Shown piece by piece: positions 35,648 to 44,682 of a stretch of 64,000 bases of DNA. Every line of letters begins with the position of its first letter. Position 1 is the stretch's first letter. The stretch is from Winogradskyella schleiferi (lineage in GTDB: Bacteria; Bacteroidota; Bacteroidia; Flavobacteriales; Flavobacteriaceae): positions 1,488,001 to 1,552,000 of the forward strand of contig NZ_CP053351.1 in the NCBI RefSeq assembly GCF_013394655.1, written 5' to 3'. Made by a program: the position numbers and the translations under genes. The notes under the pieces were generated by a model. The model saw only the letters and a program-made list of their open reading frames with translations, did no database searches and was not told the DNA's origin.

Positions 35648-36514
35648 ATGCCAAGAAAAGTAAAATCAGGATTAATACAAATGAGTCTTCCAATGACGGA
35701 AGGCGAAGGAACCATTCAAGAAATTATGGATGCGATGTACGACAAGCATATGCCTTATATTGAAGAAGCAGGAAAACAAGGGGTTCAAATCTTATGCTTA
35801 CAAGAAATTTTCAATACGCCATACTTCTGTCCTGGACAAGATAAAAAATGGTATGCTTCTGCGGAGTCAGTTCCAGGTCCAACGACTGAAAAAATGCAAG
35901 TACTTGCCAAAAAACATAATATGGTCATCATAGTACCAATTTATGAAAAAGAATCGCCTGGCGTGTTGTACAATACGGCTGCCGTAATTGATGCCGACGG
36001 CACCTATTTAGGGAAATATAGAAAAAATCATATTCCTCATACCACAGGTTTTTGGGAAAAATTCTTCTTTAAACCTGGAAATTTGGGTTATCCAGTATTT
36101 CAAACAAAGTATGCCAAAATTGGTGTATACATTTGTTACGATAGGCATTTTCCAGATGGTGCAAGAGTATTGGGCTTAAATGGCGCTGAGATTGTTTATA
36201 ATCCTTCTGCAACGGTCGCTGGATTAAGTGAATATCTATGGAAATTGGAGCAACCAGCGCATGCCGCAGCCAATGGTTACTTTATGGGTTGTATCAATCG
36301 CGTTGGAGAAGAGAAGCCATGGAATTTAGGAAAGTTCTACGGACAGTCATATTTTGTAGATCCTCGTGGACAAATCTTTTCTGAAGCCTCTCGTGATGAT
36401 GATGAGTTATTGGTTGCTGAATTTGATTTAGATTTAATTGAAGAAGTACGCTCTACTTGGCAATTTTATAGAGACAGACGACCAGAAACTTATTCACGAT
36501 TGACGGATTTATAA
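35648..36514 (+). CDS. beta-ureidopropionase (nitrilase superfamily)
   Basis: 288 residues, C-N hydrolase. Cleaves N-carbamoyl-beta-alanine to beta-alanine, CO2 and ammonia. The Glu-Lys-Cys triad is visible as LCLQEIFNTPYFC (Glu), GKYRKNHIPH (Lys) and GVYICYDRHFPDGAR (Cys). EIVYNPSAT follows as expected. Length and the HIPH/FWEKFFF region fit N-carbamoyl-beta-alanine amidohydrolases of bacteria and plants, as opposed to N-carbamoylputrescine amidase, which is its nearest alternative. Context between dihydropyrimidinase and PreT settles the choice. Confidence 0.94.
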   Translation: MPRKVKSGLIQMSLPMTEGEGTIQEIMDAMYDKHMPYIEEAGKQGVQILCLQEIFNTPYFCPGQDKKWYASAESVPGPTTEKMQVLAKKHNMVIIVPIYEKESPGVLYNTAAVIDADGTYLGKYRKNHIPHTTGFWEKFFFKPGNLGYPVFQTKYAKIGVYICYDRHFPDGARVLGLNGAEIVYNPSATVAGLSEYLWKLEQPAHAAANGYFMGCINRVGEEKPWNLGKFYGQSYFVDPRGQIFSEASRDDDELLVAEFDLDLIEEVRSTWQFYRDRRPETYSRLTDL

Positions 36515-36517
36515 AAT

Positions 36518-36610
36518 AGAACGCAGATGACGCAGATGACGCAGATTTTCGCGGATAAAAAGAGATAAATATCATATTTAACCATAAAAGATCTGCTTAA
36601 TCAGCGTTCA
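36518..36610. repeat. long intergenic inverted repeat, copy C
   Basis: AGAACGCAGATGACGCAGATGACGC (tandem GATGACGCA units) from 36518, closed by CTTAATCAGCGTTC to 36609, with TTTTCGCGGATAAAA and CATATTTAACCATAAAAGATC between. Sits within 4 bases of the ureidopropionase stop. Confidence 0.75.
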
Positions 36611-36637
36611 ATTACATTAAACTTTGAATTAAATAAC

Positions 36638-37960
36638 ATGGCAGAATATAAAAGACCAAATTCCGAGGCAGAATTCAAAAAGAATTTCAAACAGAAAAAG
36701 CCATTAATGAATGATACTGAAGCCTATTATGAAGCTTCACGATGCCTGTTCTGTTATGATGCGCCATGTATTCAGGCCTGTCCAACAAGTATTGATATTC
36801 CTTTGTTTATCAAACAAATTCATACGGATAATATAACTGGAGCTTCCAAAACTATTTTCGATGCCAATTGGTTGGGAAATGCTTGTGGTGTAGTTTGTCC
36901 AACTGGTGTATTGTGTGAAGGCGCTTGTGTTTACAATCATCAAGATGTACCACCAATTCAAATAGGACGACTTCAAAATTATGCCACAAATAAAACAATC
37001 GATGCAGAAAAAGTCATTTTTAAAGTTGGTGAGCCTAACGGTAAAAAGATAGCAATCATTGGAGCAGGTCCCGCAGGAATTGCTTGTGCATGCGAAGCCC
37101 GAACCTTAGGATATGAGGTTAATATTTATGAAGCTAAAGCCAAACCTTCAGGATTAACCGTTTACGGCATTGCTCCTTATAAAATTACTAATGAGGAGGT
37201 TTTAAAAGAAGTTGACTATCTTCAAAAACAACTCGGATTTAATATTAAATATAATAATGCTATCAATTCAAAAAAAGAATTAGCTGGTCTCGAAAAATCT
37301 TATGATGCCATTTTTGTTGGAGTTGGGTTAGGCGCATCGCGATATTTAGGTTTAGATGGCGAAGATAAAAAAGGGGTTGTTGGTGCTGTTGAGTTTATTG
37401 AGGAATTGAGAATGAAACACCACCAAATAAAAGTTCCGGCTAAGGTCGTGGTGCTTGGTGGCGGAAATACTGCCATGGATGCGGCTTCTGAAGCGGCTAG
37501 AATGGGAGCTCGTAAAACGGTTTTAGCCTATAGAAATTCAAAGGACAAAATGGGAGCTTACCCTTTTGAATACGATTTAGCCATAAGCGCAGGAGTAGAT
37601 AGTTTGTTTAATGTCACACCAATCGCCATAACTGGAAATGGAAAAGTTGAAGGGGTCAAGTTCCCTAAAACCGAAATGGTCGATGGAACGTTGAAAACCA
37701 ATATGAATAACACCTTCATTGTGCGCTGTGATATGGTCATAAAAGCAACAGGACAAGCGAAGCAAGGACATTTATTTGAAATGATAGATGACTTAGATAT
37801 CGATAGTAAAATAAGAATTAAAATCAACGAAGACTTTCAAACGTCCAATCCAAAGTATTTTGCTGGAGGCGATGCCGTCAATGGAGGAGCAGAAGTCGTT
37901 AATGCGGCGTATGATGGTAAAATGGCAGCGCGAGGAATTCATAATTGGCTTAATAAGTAA
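36638..37960 (+). CDS. preT: NAD(P)-dependent dihydropyrimidine dehydrogenase subunit PreT
   Basis: 440 residues. N-terminal Fe-S region with CLFCYDAPCIQACPTSIDIP (about 38-57) and NACGVVCPTGVLCEGAC (about 86-105). FAD-binding IIGAGPAGIACACEA near 142 and NAD-binding VVLGGGNTAMDAASEAARMGA near 278 follow, and a second FAD motif (YFAGGDAVNGGAEVVNA) lies near 408. It corresponds to the N-terminal half of mammalian DPD and to E. coli PreT. It passes electrons from NAD(P)H through FAD and Fe-S clusters to PreA. Followed by PreA after 191 bases containing repeat copy D. Confidence 0.95.
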   Translation: MAEYKRPNSEAEFKKNFKQKKPLMNDTEAYYEASRCLFCYDAPCIQACPTSIDIPLFIKQIHTDNITGASKTIFDANWLGNACGVVCPTGVLCEGACVYNHQDVPPIQIGRLQNYATNKTIDAEKVIFKVGEPNGKKIAIIGAGPAGIACACEARTLGYEVNIYEAKAKPSGLTVYGIAPYKITNEEVLKEVDYLQKQLGFNIKYNNAINSKKELAGLEKSYDAIFVGVGLGASRYLGLDGEDKKGVVGAVEFIEELRMKHHQIKVPAKVVVLGGGNTAMDAASEAARMGARKTVLAYRNSKDKMGAYPFEYDLAISAGVDSLFNVTPIAITGNGKVEGVKFPKTEMVDGTLKTNMNNTFIVRCDMVIKATGQAKQGHLFEMIDDLDIDSKIRIKINEDFQTSNPKYFAGGDAVNGGAEVVNAAYDGKMAARGIHNWLNK

Positions 37961-37995
37961 GCAGTATTCAATTGCAGTTGGCAGTAAAATAAATT

Positions 37996-38092
37996 AGAAC
38001 GCTGATGACCCAGCTCTATATAATAAAAAATGATTTTTAAATAGTTTATAAAAAATCAGCAAAAATCTACGTCATCAGCGTCATCTGCGTTC
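37996..38092. repeat. long intergenic inverted repeat, copy D
   Basis: AGAACGCTGATGACCCAGC (from 37996) opposite ACGTCATCAGCGTCATCTGCGTTC (to 38092), between preT and preA. The core has diverged more than in copies B and C. It is flanked upstream by a GCAGTTGGCAG fragment and downstream by the AATCGTAAATCA repeats. Confidence 0.75.
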
Positions 38093-38116
38093 AAATAACT
38101 ATACTAGCATTCTAAT

Positions 38117-38151
38117 AAATCGTAAATCAATAATCGTAAATCATAAATCAA
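38117..38151. repeat. AATCGTAAATCA short tandem repeat before preA
   Basis: Two full and one partial copy of an about 13-base AATCGTAAATCA unit run right up to the preA ATG, so they form the ribosome-binding region of preA. Confidence 0.6.
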
Positions 38152-39492
38152 ATGATCGACTTATCAATAAATTTCGGAGGTATAAAAGCACCAAACCCAT
38201 TTTGGTTAGCCTCAGCACCACCAACAAATTCAGGATATCAAATAATGAAAGCTTTTGATGCAGGTTGGGGAGGCGCTGTTTGGAAAACCCTCGGTGTTCC
38301 CGTGGTTAATGTGTCTAGTCGTTATGGATCTGTGAATTATAGGAATACGAGAATGATGGGTTTCAATAATATTGAACTTATTACAGATCGACCGTTGGCT
38401 GATAATCTTCGTGAAATTGAAGAGGTGAAGAAATATTTTCCAAACCATGCTGTAATTGCATCATTAATGGTGGAAAGCAGAGCGGAATGGGAGCAGATTA
38501 TAAAAGATGTTCAGAATGCAGGAGCCGATGGCATTGAACTTAATTTTGGATGTCCACATGGCATGTGCGAACGTGGCATGGGTTCAGCTGTTGGACAAGA
38601 ACCTGAAGTTTTGAAGACGATTGTGGGCTGGGTAAAAGAAGCGGCCAATATTCCTGTGATTACTAAGCTATCGCCTAATATTTCGCATATTACAGATCCT
38701 GGTTTAGCCGCAGTTCAAGGTGGAACGGATTCGATTTCATTAATAAATACCATTAAAAGTATCGTTGGGATTGATTTAGATTCTTATGCGCCATATCCTA
38801 TTGTGGATGGTAAGGGAACGAACGGCGGTTATTGTGGCCCAGCAGTAAAACCGATTGCAATGCACATGCTTAAGGACTTAGCTCAGCATCCTGAAATTGG
38901 AAAAGTGCCGTTGTCTGGAATTGGCGGCATTGAAACTTGGCGTGATGTTGTGGAGTTTATTTTGCTTGGAGCCACTTCGGTTCAAGTATGTACCGCTGTG
39001 ATGCATTATGGTTTCGGAATTGTACGTGAAATGGACGCTGGATTACGTCAGTTTATGGAAGAGAAAAATTATAAGACAATTTATGATTTTGCTGGAAAGG
39101 CACTACCAAATGTCACTGAATGGAAACATTTAAACCTTAAGCATAAAGTGGTTGCGGAAATCAATGCAGATAAATGTATAGGTTGTGAATTGTGTTATAT
39201 TTCCTGTGATGATGGCGCACATCAAGCCATTGCTCTGTCAAGTGATCCAACAATTAGAATTCCGAGTATTATAGAAGAGAATTGCGTAGGTTGTAATTTA
39301 TGTTCTTTGGTTTGTCCTGTCGAGGATTGTATTACCATGGTAAAACGAGATGATGGTTCAGAACGTATAACCTGGAGCGAACGTACTGATAACGACGATA
39401 TCCCTGTAACTTTTAATGATGATAGAGCAGGTGGGAAAGGACACTATGTACCAACGCCTGAAGATGCTCTGAAGCATAGAAAACGAAACTAA
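38152..39492 (+). CDS. preA: dihydropyrimidine dehydrogenase catalytic subunit PreA
   Basis: 446 residues. FMN-binding TIM barrel of the DHODH family (about 1-320), with catalytic Cys in NFGCPHGMCERGMG near residue 130, substrate/FMN loops TKLSPN and SGIGGIETW. Two C-terminal [4Fe-4S] motifs follow: CIGCELCYISC near 345 and CVGCNLCSLVCPVEDC near 382. Reduces uracil or thymine to the 5,6-dihydro form with electrons from PreT. Last gene of the pyrimidine cluster; the order after the permease is hydrolases first, then the reductase pair. Confidence 0.96.
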   Translation: MIDLSINFGGIKAPNPFWLASAPPTNSGYQIMKAFDAGWGGAVWKTLGVPVVNVSSRYGSVNYRNTRMMGFNNIELITDRPLADNLREIEEVKKYFPNHAVIASLMVESRAEWEQIIKDVQNAGADGIELNFGCPHGMCERGMGSAVGQEPEVLKTIVGWVKEAANIPVITKLSPNISHITDPGLAAVQGGTDSISLINTIKSIVGIDLDSYAPYPIVDGKGTNGGYCGPAVKPIAMHMLKDLAQHPEIGKVPLSGIGGIETWRDVVEFILLGATSVQVCTAVMHYGFGIVREMDAGLRQFMEEKNYKTIYDFAGKALPNVTEWKHLNLKHKVVAEINADKCIGCELCYISCDDGAHQAIALSSDPTIRIPSIIEENCVGCNLCSLVCPVEDCITMVKRDDGSERITWSERTDNDDIPVTFNDDRAGGKGHYVPTPEDALKHRKRN

Positions 39493-39634
39493 CCAGTCTT
39501 TTTAAGGTGTGATATTATAATTTTAAAAATTCGTAATTATAGATTATATAGTTCATCTTAAGTATTGTTAATATTGAAACATTAACACAGCTAAAAGGTT
39601 AAAACTCCTATTTTCGCTGAAAAATTAATCAAAC

Positions 39635-42600
39635 ATGAAAATAAAACTATTCTTCCTTTTTACGTGTGCCTTTTTTCTTGGTACTAACGCACAAGTAGCA
39701 TTTGAGCAAAACGTTGTTATTGATGACTCCTACGGAAGTTTAAGACCACAATCCATACATTTAGCCGATATAGATAACGATGGTTTTCAGGATATATTGG
39801 TAGCTTCAAATAGTGAGATTATTTGGAGACGAAGTATAGATGGGCAAGGTAATTTTGAATTAGAAGTATCATTATTAGACGAATTTACAGATACTAACTT
39901 TGTAAGAACAGGAGATTTTGATGCTGATGGCGATTTAGATATTGTGTTTTTAGCAAGATCAGGAAATTCATCTACAGATGTCATGTATAGCGAGAATTTA
40001 GATGGACTTGGTAATCTATCAGAACCTATAAGTATCGCTAATATGGATTCTGCACTTTTTAGATTAAACCTACAGGTCATTGATATGAATAATGATGGTG
40101 ATTTAGATATTATTTACAGCAGTCTCGGTAATATATCTTGGTTAGAAAATGATGGTGTAGCCAATTTTACTAATGACACCAGGTTTGGTGATAATGATGG
40201 TTTTATTGCAGTAGATGTGGATGGAGATAACCTAGTTGATATAGTTAGAGATAATGGTTATAATTTAACGGCATTCAAAATCAATGCAGATGGTTCTATT
40301 AGTTTAATAGAGACGATGAGCACTTTTGCACTATATCAAGATTATAAGGCTGCCGATATGGATGCAGATGGCGATAATGATATAATCGTACTCTATCAAA
40401 ATGGTTCAGCTCGAAGTGTGTATTGGTTCGAAAATACAGATGGTCTTGGCACATTCGCCAACAGCCAAACTTTAATAGCAATGCCTACGATTTCTGGATC
40501 CTCAAGTACAGATTATCGTGGTTTGGAGGTTGCGGATATTGATGGTAATGGGTCAATGGATGTGGTTGTTTTCGATTCGCGATTAAATGGTATGGTACTT
40601 TATAAAAACATGGGAAATCTTGTTTATGATGAAGGCACAACTGTAGCAAATGATAATCCGTCGATTTCAGATTTAACACTTGGTGATTTAAATAACGATA
40701 ACACATTAGATATTATCGTTACAGATTTTAATCTTAGTGAGTATTCTTGGTATAGTAATATTGATGGGCTAGGCAATTTTGGTACTAAAAATCTTATTTC
40801 ATCAACCGTTATCTTTGTGAATCATGTAGATTATAGTGATATAGATGGCGATGGAGATTTAGATTTGGTGTCCTCATCGCACGCGGATGATAAAATAGCT
40901 TGGTATGAAAACACCAATGGTTTAGGTGACTTTTCCAATGGTCAGAATATTATCTCGAATACTACCGATGGTGCAAGAGATGTTTTCGCAGTCGATATGG
41001 ATGGCGATAATGACAAGGATGTATTAGTATCATCGCGTTTGGAAGAGACTACAGGAGACTATCAATTAATTTGGTACGAGAATGATGGGACTGGAACATT
41101 TATTCAAGAGCACATTTTTGAAACGACTTCTAACAGTATTCTTAGAATCAATTATGCGGATGTTGATGATGATGGCGATATGGATGTAATTAGTGGTGAA
41201 GACAACAGTGTTTTAAAGCTTTATAACAATAATGGAGATGGCACTTTTGAAATACCTATCATTTTTTCTGAGACTGGATTTTCTTACTTATCAGGCCTAC
41301 AGGTTGCGGATGTCGATGGTGACAATGATATCGATGTTTTGGCATCTTATATCAGTGACGAAGTGATTTGGCACGAAAACGACGGTTCTGGTGATCTTAG
41401 TGGAAAACATATCATAATTGAAGAGTTGTCTTCATCAAGCGCCTTATTTGTTGCGGATATTGATGGAGACAATGATAATGATGTATTGTTTAGTAATCGC
41501 AATGCTGATGAAGTTGGTTATTTTTTAAATACGGATGGTTTAGGAACATTCGGACCTAAAGTTATCACAAGTGAAATTCCGCAAAGTCCAAGATCCATTT
41601 ATAGTTTAGATATTGATGATGATGGTGATATGGATATGATTACAAATTCCAACGAAGGTCAAAAATTTATATGGTTTCCAAATGATGGCGATGCTAATTT
41701 TGGAGAGCCTGTTGAAATCACAAGTTTTATAGGTGACATTAGCCATATTACATCAGCTGATCTAAATAATGACGGTAAAATTGATTTAATTACCTCTTCA
41801 TATGATGACGATCAGGTAGCTTGGTTTAAAAATTTAGGCGCATTTACCAATACGATTTCTGGCGTTGTACGTTTGGATGCCGATGCCAATGGTTGTGATA
41901 TGTCTGATGCTTCTTTAGAAAACCTATTAGTCGTTGCAGATAATGGCACAAATTCATTCTCAACATTCACACAAGCTGATGGTAGTTTCGTGTTGCAAGC
42001 CAATCAAGAAAGTTATGTTACATCACTAACATCAACATTACCTAATTATTATATTAGTAATCCGGCTAGTCATACGTATGATTTAACTGGGCTAAGCAAT
42101 TCAAATAGCGAAGCAGATTTTTGTGTTGAAGCCAATCAATCTGTAGACGATGTTAGTATTATCGTATATCCGACGATAAATGAGCCTAGACCAGGTTTTG
42201 ATACAACTTATCGATTAGTTTATAAAAATAACGGATCCACCATATTGAGTGGTACTATTACTTTTGAATTTGATGATTCAAAAATTAGTTTTTTAAGTGC
42301 TACTGAGACTGTGACTTCGATGAATTCTAATACAGTATCATTTAACTATGATAACATAGTTCCTTTTGAAACGAGAGTGATAGATTTAGAATTCAATGTA
42401 TTTACTATCCCAACAACCAACATTGATGACGAGTTAATTGGGACTGCCACAATTACTTCTAATGGAAACGATCTAACGCCAGAGGATAATACTAATACTC
42501 TGAATCTAACTGTTATCGGTGCTTATGATCCTAATGATATAATAGTGCTGGAAGGTGAAGAAATTACTGTTGACGAGATCGATAATTATTTGCATTATAT

Positions 42601-43192
42601 TATTCGTTTTCAAAATACAGGAACGGCAAGTGCTATTAATGTTAGCGTCAATAATATTTTAGATAACAAATTAGATTGGTCATCCATACAGCTTCAAAGT
42701 TTAAGCCATCCTGGACGTGTAGAAATTACAGATGGTAATAAAATCGACTTTATATTCGATAATATAAATTTACCGGATAGCACTAATGACGAGCCTAATT
42801 CCCATGGATTTATAACGTATAAAATAAAGCCAAAGTCAGACGTTGTTGTTGGAGATATTTTTTCTAATACAGCTGCTATTTATTTTGATTTTAATCCACC
42901 AATTATAACAAATACGGCGACAACAGAAATTGTAAGTACATTATCAATTACTGATTTCGAAACGGATCTAGTTAAGCTTTACCCGAATCCGGTAAATTCA
43001 GCGTTAACAATTAATTCGAAAAGTGTCATAGATTCGATAAGTATATATGATGTTAATGGAAGACGCTTAAGAACGATATCAGAACATAGCGATATAATTA
43101 CATTGAATGTTTCAGGTTTGGTTAAAGGCTTATATTTTTTGGAAGTTAAATCGGGAGAAAGCATTCAAACTTTAAAGTTTATTAAGAAGTAA
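39635..43192 (+). CDS. large secreted VCBS/FG-GAP repeat protein, T9SS type A cargo
   Basis: 1185 residues. Signal peptide about 1-19 (ends NAQ). Residues about 35-735 hold around 14 VCBS/FG-GAP units, each with a Ca-binding-like DxDxDGDxD loop and most with IxWYENxDGLGxF. Residues about 738-830 are a carboxypeptidase-regulatory/SdrD-B-like beta domain (ISGVVRLDADANGCD). About 835-1105 contain two beta-sandwich domains including the DUF7619-type block YDPNDI ... YIIRFQNTGT ... FDFNPPIITN. The last 75 residues are a T9SS type A sorting domain (LYPNPVNSALTI, YDVNGRRL, GLYFLEVKSG). Exported across the inner membrane by Sec, then through T9SS, and anchored on the cell surface or released. Substrate or partner unknown. 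Confidence 0.92.
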   Translation: MKIKLFFLFTCAFFLGTNAQVAFEQNVVIDDSYGSLRPQSIHLADIDNDGFQDILVASNSEIIWRRSIDGQGNFELEVSLLDEFTDTNFVRTGDFDADGDLDIVFLARSGNSSTDVMYSENLDGLGNLSEPISIANMDSALFRLNLQVIDMNNDGDLDIIYSSLGNISWLENDGVANFTNDTRFGDNDGFIAVDVDGDNLVDIVRDNGYNLTAFKINADGSISLIETMSTFALYQDYKAADMDADGDNDIIVLYQNGSARSVYWFENTDGLGTFANSQTLIAMPTISGSSSTDYRGLEVADIDGNGSMDVVVFDSRLNGMVLYKNMGNLVYDEGTTVANDNPSISDLTLGDLNNDNTLDIIVTDFNLSEYSWYSNIDGLGNFGTKNLISSTVIFVNHVDYSDIDGDGDLDLVSSSHADDKIAWYENTNGLGDFSNGQNIISNTTDGARDVFAVDMDGDNDKDVLVSSRLEETTGDYQLIWYENDGTGTFIQEHIFETTSNSILRINYADVDDDGDMDVISGEDNSVLKLYNNNGDGTFEIPIIFSETGFSYLSGLQVADVDGDNDIDVLASYISDEVIWHENDGSGDLSGKHIIIEELSSSSALFVADIDGDNDNDVLFSNRNADEVGYFLNTDGLGTFGPKVITSEIPQSPRSIYSLDIDDDGDMDMITNSNEGQKFIWFPNDGDANFGEPVEITSFIGDISHITSADLNNDGKIDLITSSYDDDQVAWFKNLGAFTNTISGVVRLDADANGCDMSDASLENLLVVADNGTNSFSTFTQADGSFVLQANQESYVTSLTSTLPNYYISNPASHTYDLTGLSNSNSEADFCVEANQSVDDVSIIVYPTINEPRPGFDTTYRLVYKNNGSTILSGTITFEFDDSKISFLSATETVTSMNSNTVSFNYDNIVPFETRVIDLEFNVFTIPTTNIDDELIGTATITSNGNDLTPEDNTNTLNLTVIGAYDPNDIIVLEGEEITVDEIDNYLHYIIRFQNTGTASAINVSVNNILDNKLDWSSIQLQSLSHPGRVEITDGNKIDFIFDNINLPDSTNDEPNSHGFITYKIKPKSDVVVGDIFSNTAAIYFDFNPPIITNTATTEIVSTLSITDFETDLVKLYPNPVNSALTINSKSVIDSISIYDVNGRRLRTISEHSDIITLNVSGLVKGLYFLEVKSGESIQTLKFIKK

Positions 43193-43411
43193 ATTTTAAA
43201 TATTTTGATACACAATACCTATATTTAAATCATTAAATTTTTATGATAATGAAAATTCTTCTTACAGCATTAATCCCACTTACAAATTCAATTTGTAAAA
43301 CTTCGGCAGAACTAAGAGTAAAAAAGATGGCGACAGCTTAACTTGGGATGATTTACGATTTGAAAACTACGCCAGAATACTAATAAAGAGACTAATAACC
43401 GAAGACTTACC
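43193..43411. other. gap with a 33-codon frame of doubtful status
   Basis: 43243-43341 reads as a 32-residue peptide (MIMKILLTALIPLTNSI then a charged tail), signal-peptide-like at first and then broken. It may be debris of a secreted-protein gene, in line with the orphan sorting domain 1.2 kb downstream. Too short to call a gene. Confidence 0.3.
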
Positions 43412-44380
43412 ATGCCTATACTGACCTCAACATATAAACCACCTTTCTGGGCAAAAAAAAGCTTTGTGTCCACTGTATTTTCAGGACTAGCCCGAAAAGT
43501 AGAAGGTGTAATCCAAACCAGAGAACGTATCACTTTACCAGATACCGACTTTTTGGATTTAGATTGGAGCTACGCACAACAAAACTCGAATAAAGTTATT
43601 ATTCTGTTACATGGACTCGAAGGCAATGCACAGCGACCATACATTACTGGTACAGCAAAACACTTCAACGAAAACGGTATTGATGCTTGTGCGGTAAATT
43701 TTAGAGGATGTAGTGGCGAACCTAATCTGTTATTTCGAAGTTATCATTCTGGCGCTACTGAAGATTTGGATGCTGTGGTAAAGCATATCTTATCCAAAAA
43801 CATTTATGATGACATTTACATAAAAGGCATAAGTCTTGGCGCGAACATGGCTTTAAAATATGTAGGCGAAGGCAACGACATTCCAAATGAGATTAAAGCT
43901 GTTATTGCCATTTCCACACCGTGCAATTTAAAAGGGTCTTGCGACGAATTACTGAGTTTAAAAAACCGACATTATGCGATTCGTTTTTTAAATCATTTAA
44001 AAGATAAACTGAAACCTAAATTAATTCAATATCCTAAAAACATATCAGTTACAGATTTTAAAGAAATTAAAACTTTAATAGATTTTGACGACGTTTACAC
44101 CGCAAAAGCCCATGGTTTTGAGAGTGCTTTGGATTATTATGAGAAAGCGAGTTGCTTACAATTTTTACCAAATATAAAAGTGCCGTCTTTAATCATTAAT
44201 GCGTTAAATGATTCCTTTTTATCTACAGCATGTTATCCTGTAAAGGAAGCCAAGCATAATCCAAACCTGTATTTAGAAATGCCAAAATATGGAGGTCATG
44301 TGGGATTTATCGACAAAAAGAATGTTTATTATAACGAACGGCGGGCTTTGGAGTTTGTTAAAGAGGGTGAAAAGCGTTAA
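43412..44380 (+). CDS. alpha/beta hydrolase of the YheT/EMB8 family
   Basis: 322 residues, no signal peptide. Begins YKPPFWAKKSFVSTVF typical of the family. Oxyanion-side HGLEGNAQRPYI near residue 68, nucleophile in KGISLGANMALKY (GxSxG) near 148, catalytic Asp in INALNDSFLS near 268 and His in GGHVGF near 300. Members hydrolyse carboxylic esters or lipids; exact substrate unknown. It interrupts two paralogous T9SS repeat-protein genes but has no obvious functional tie to them. Confidence 0.9.
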   Translation: MPILTSTYKPPFWAKKSFVSTVFSGLARKVEGVIQTRERITLPDTDFLDLDWSYAQQNSNKVIILLHGLEGNAQRPYITGTAKHFNENGIDACAVNFRGCSGEPNLLFRSYHSGATEDLDAVVKHILSKNIYDDIYIKGISLGANMALKYVGEGNDIPNEIKAVIAISTPCNLKGSCDELLSLKNRHYAIRFLNHLKDKLKPKLIQYPKNISVTDFKEIKTLIDFDDVYTAKAHGFESALDYYEKASCLQFLPNIKVPSLIINALNDSFLSTACYPVKEAKHNPNLYLEMPKYGGHVGFIDKKNVYYNERRALEFVKEGEKR

Positions 44381-44489
44381 ATTGGCAGTTGATAAAATAG
44401 TTTTGTCAAACAGTTTTACACAAAAGTTATTTTAATTATTTGCAGGCAGTTTAGTTTTGGACTAATCGAATTTCAAAAGCAAAAAATAA

Positions 44490-44678
44490 TTGGAATTCAC
44501 ATCCAATCAATTTATTGGTAGATTAATAGTTATTAACATCAACGGTAGATATTTGAATGAAACTATAGTTTCATACTTAGAATACAGCTTAGATGTTTCA
44601 AGTTTAACCAAAGGTGTTTATTTCTTAGAATTACAGACTGTAGCATCTAAATTGACGAAAAAATTCATTAAGAATTAG
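44490..44678 (+). pseudogene. orphan T9SS type A sorting-domain fragment
   Basis: 62 codons open directly after a TAA, with only a TTG available as start. From about 44499 the reading (RLIVININGRYLNETI, YSLDVSSLTKGVYFLEL, TKKFIKN) is nearly identical in pattern to the C-terminal sorting domain of the intact gene just downstream (RLTIFDINGRLLSEI, YTLDVSTLTKGVYFLEI, TKKFIKH). It lacks a signal peptide and any cargo, so it cannot be a functional T9SS substrate. Best explained as the surviving 3' end of a third paralogue lost by deletion. It ends 4 bases before the intact copy. Confidence 0.8.
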
Positions 44679-44682
44679 TATT

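Noticed and set aside
27421..38151. Repeat-filled gaps considered as tRNA or riboswitch candidates
   Set aside because: No cloverleaf or known riboswitch core; the sequences recur in unrelated gaps, so they are dispersed repeats.
43243..43341. 32-residue signal-peptide-like frame
   Set aside because: No mature domain and a frame that stops at once; kept only as a note on possible gene debris.
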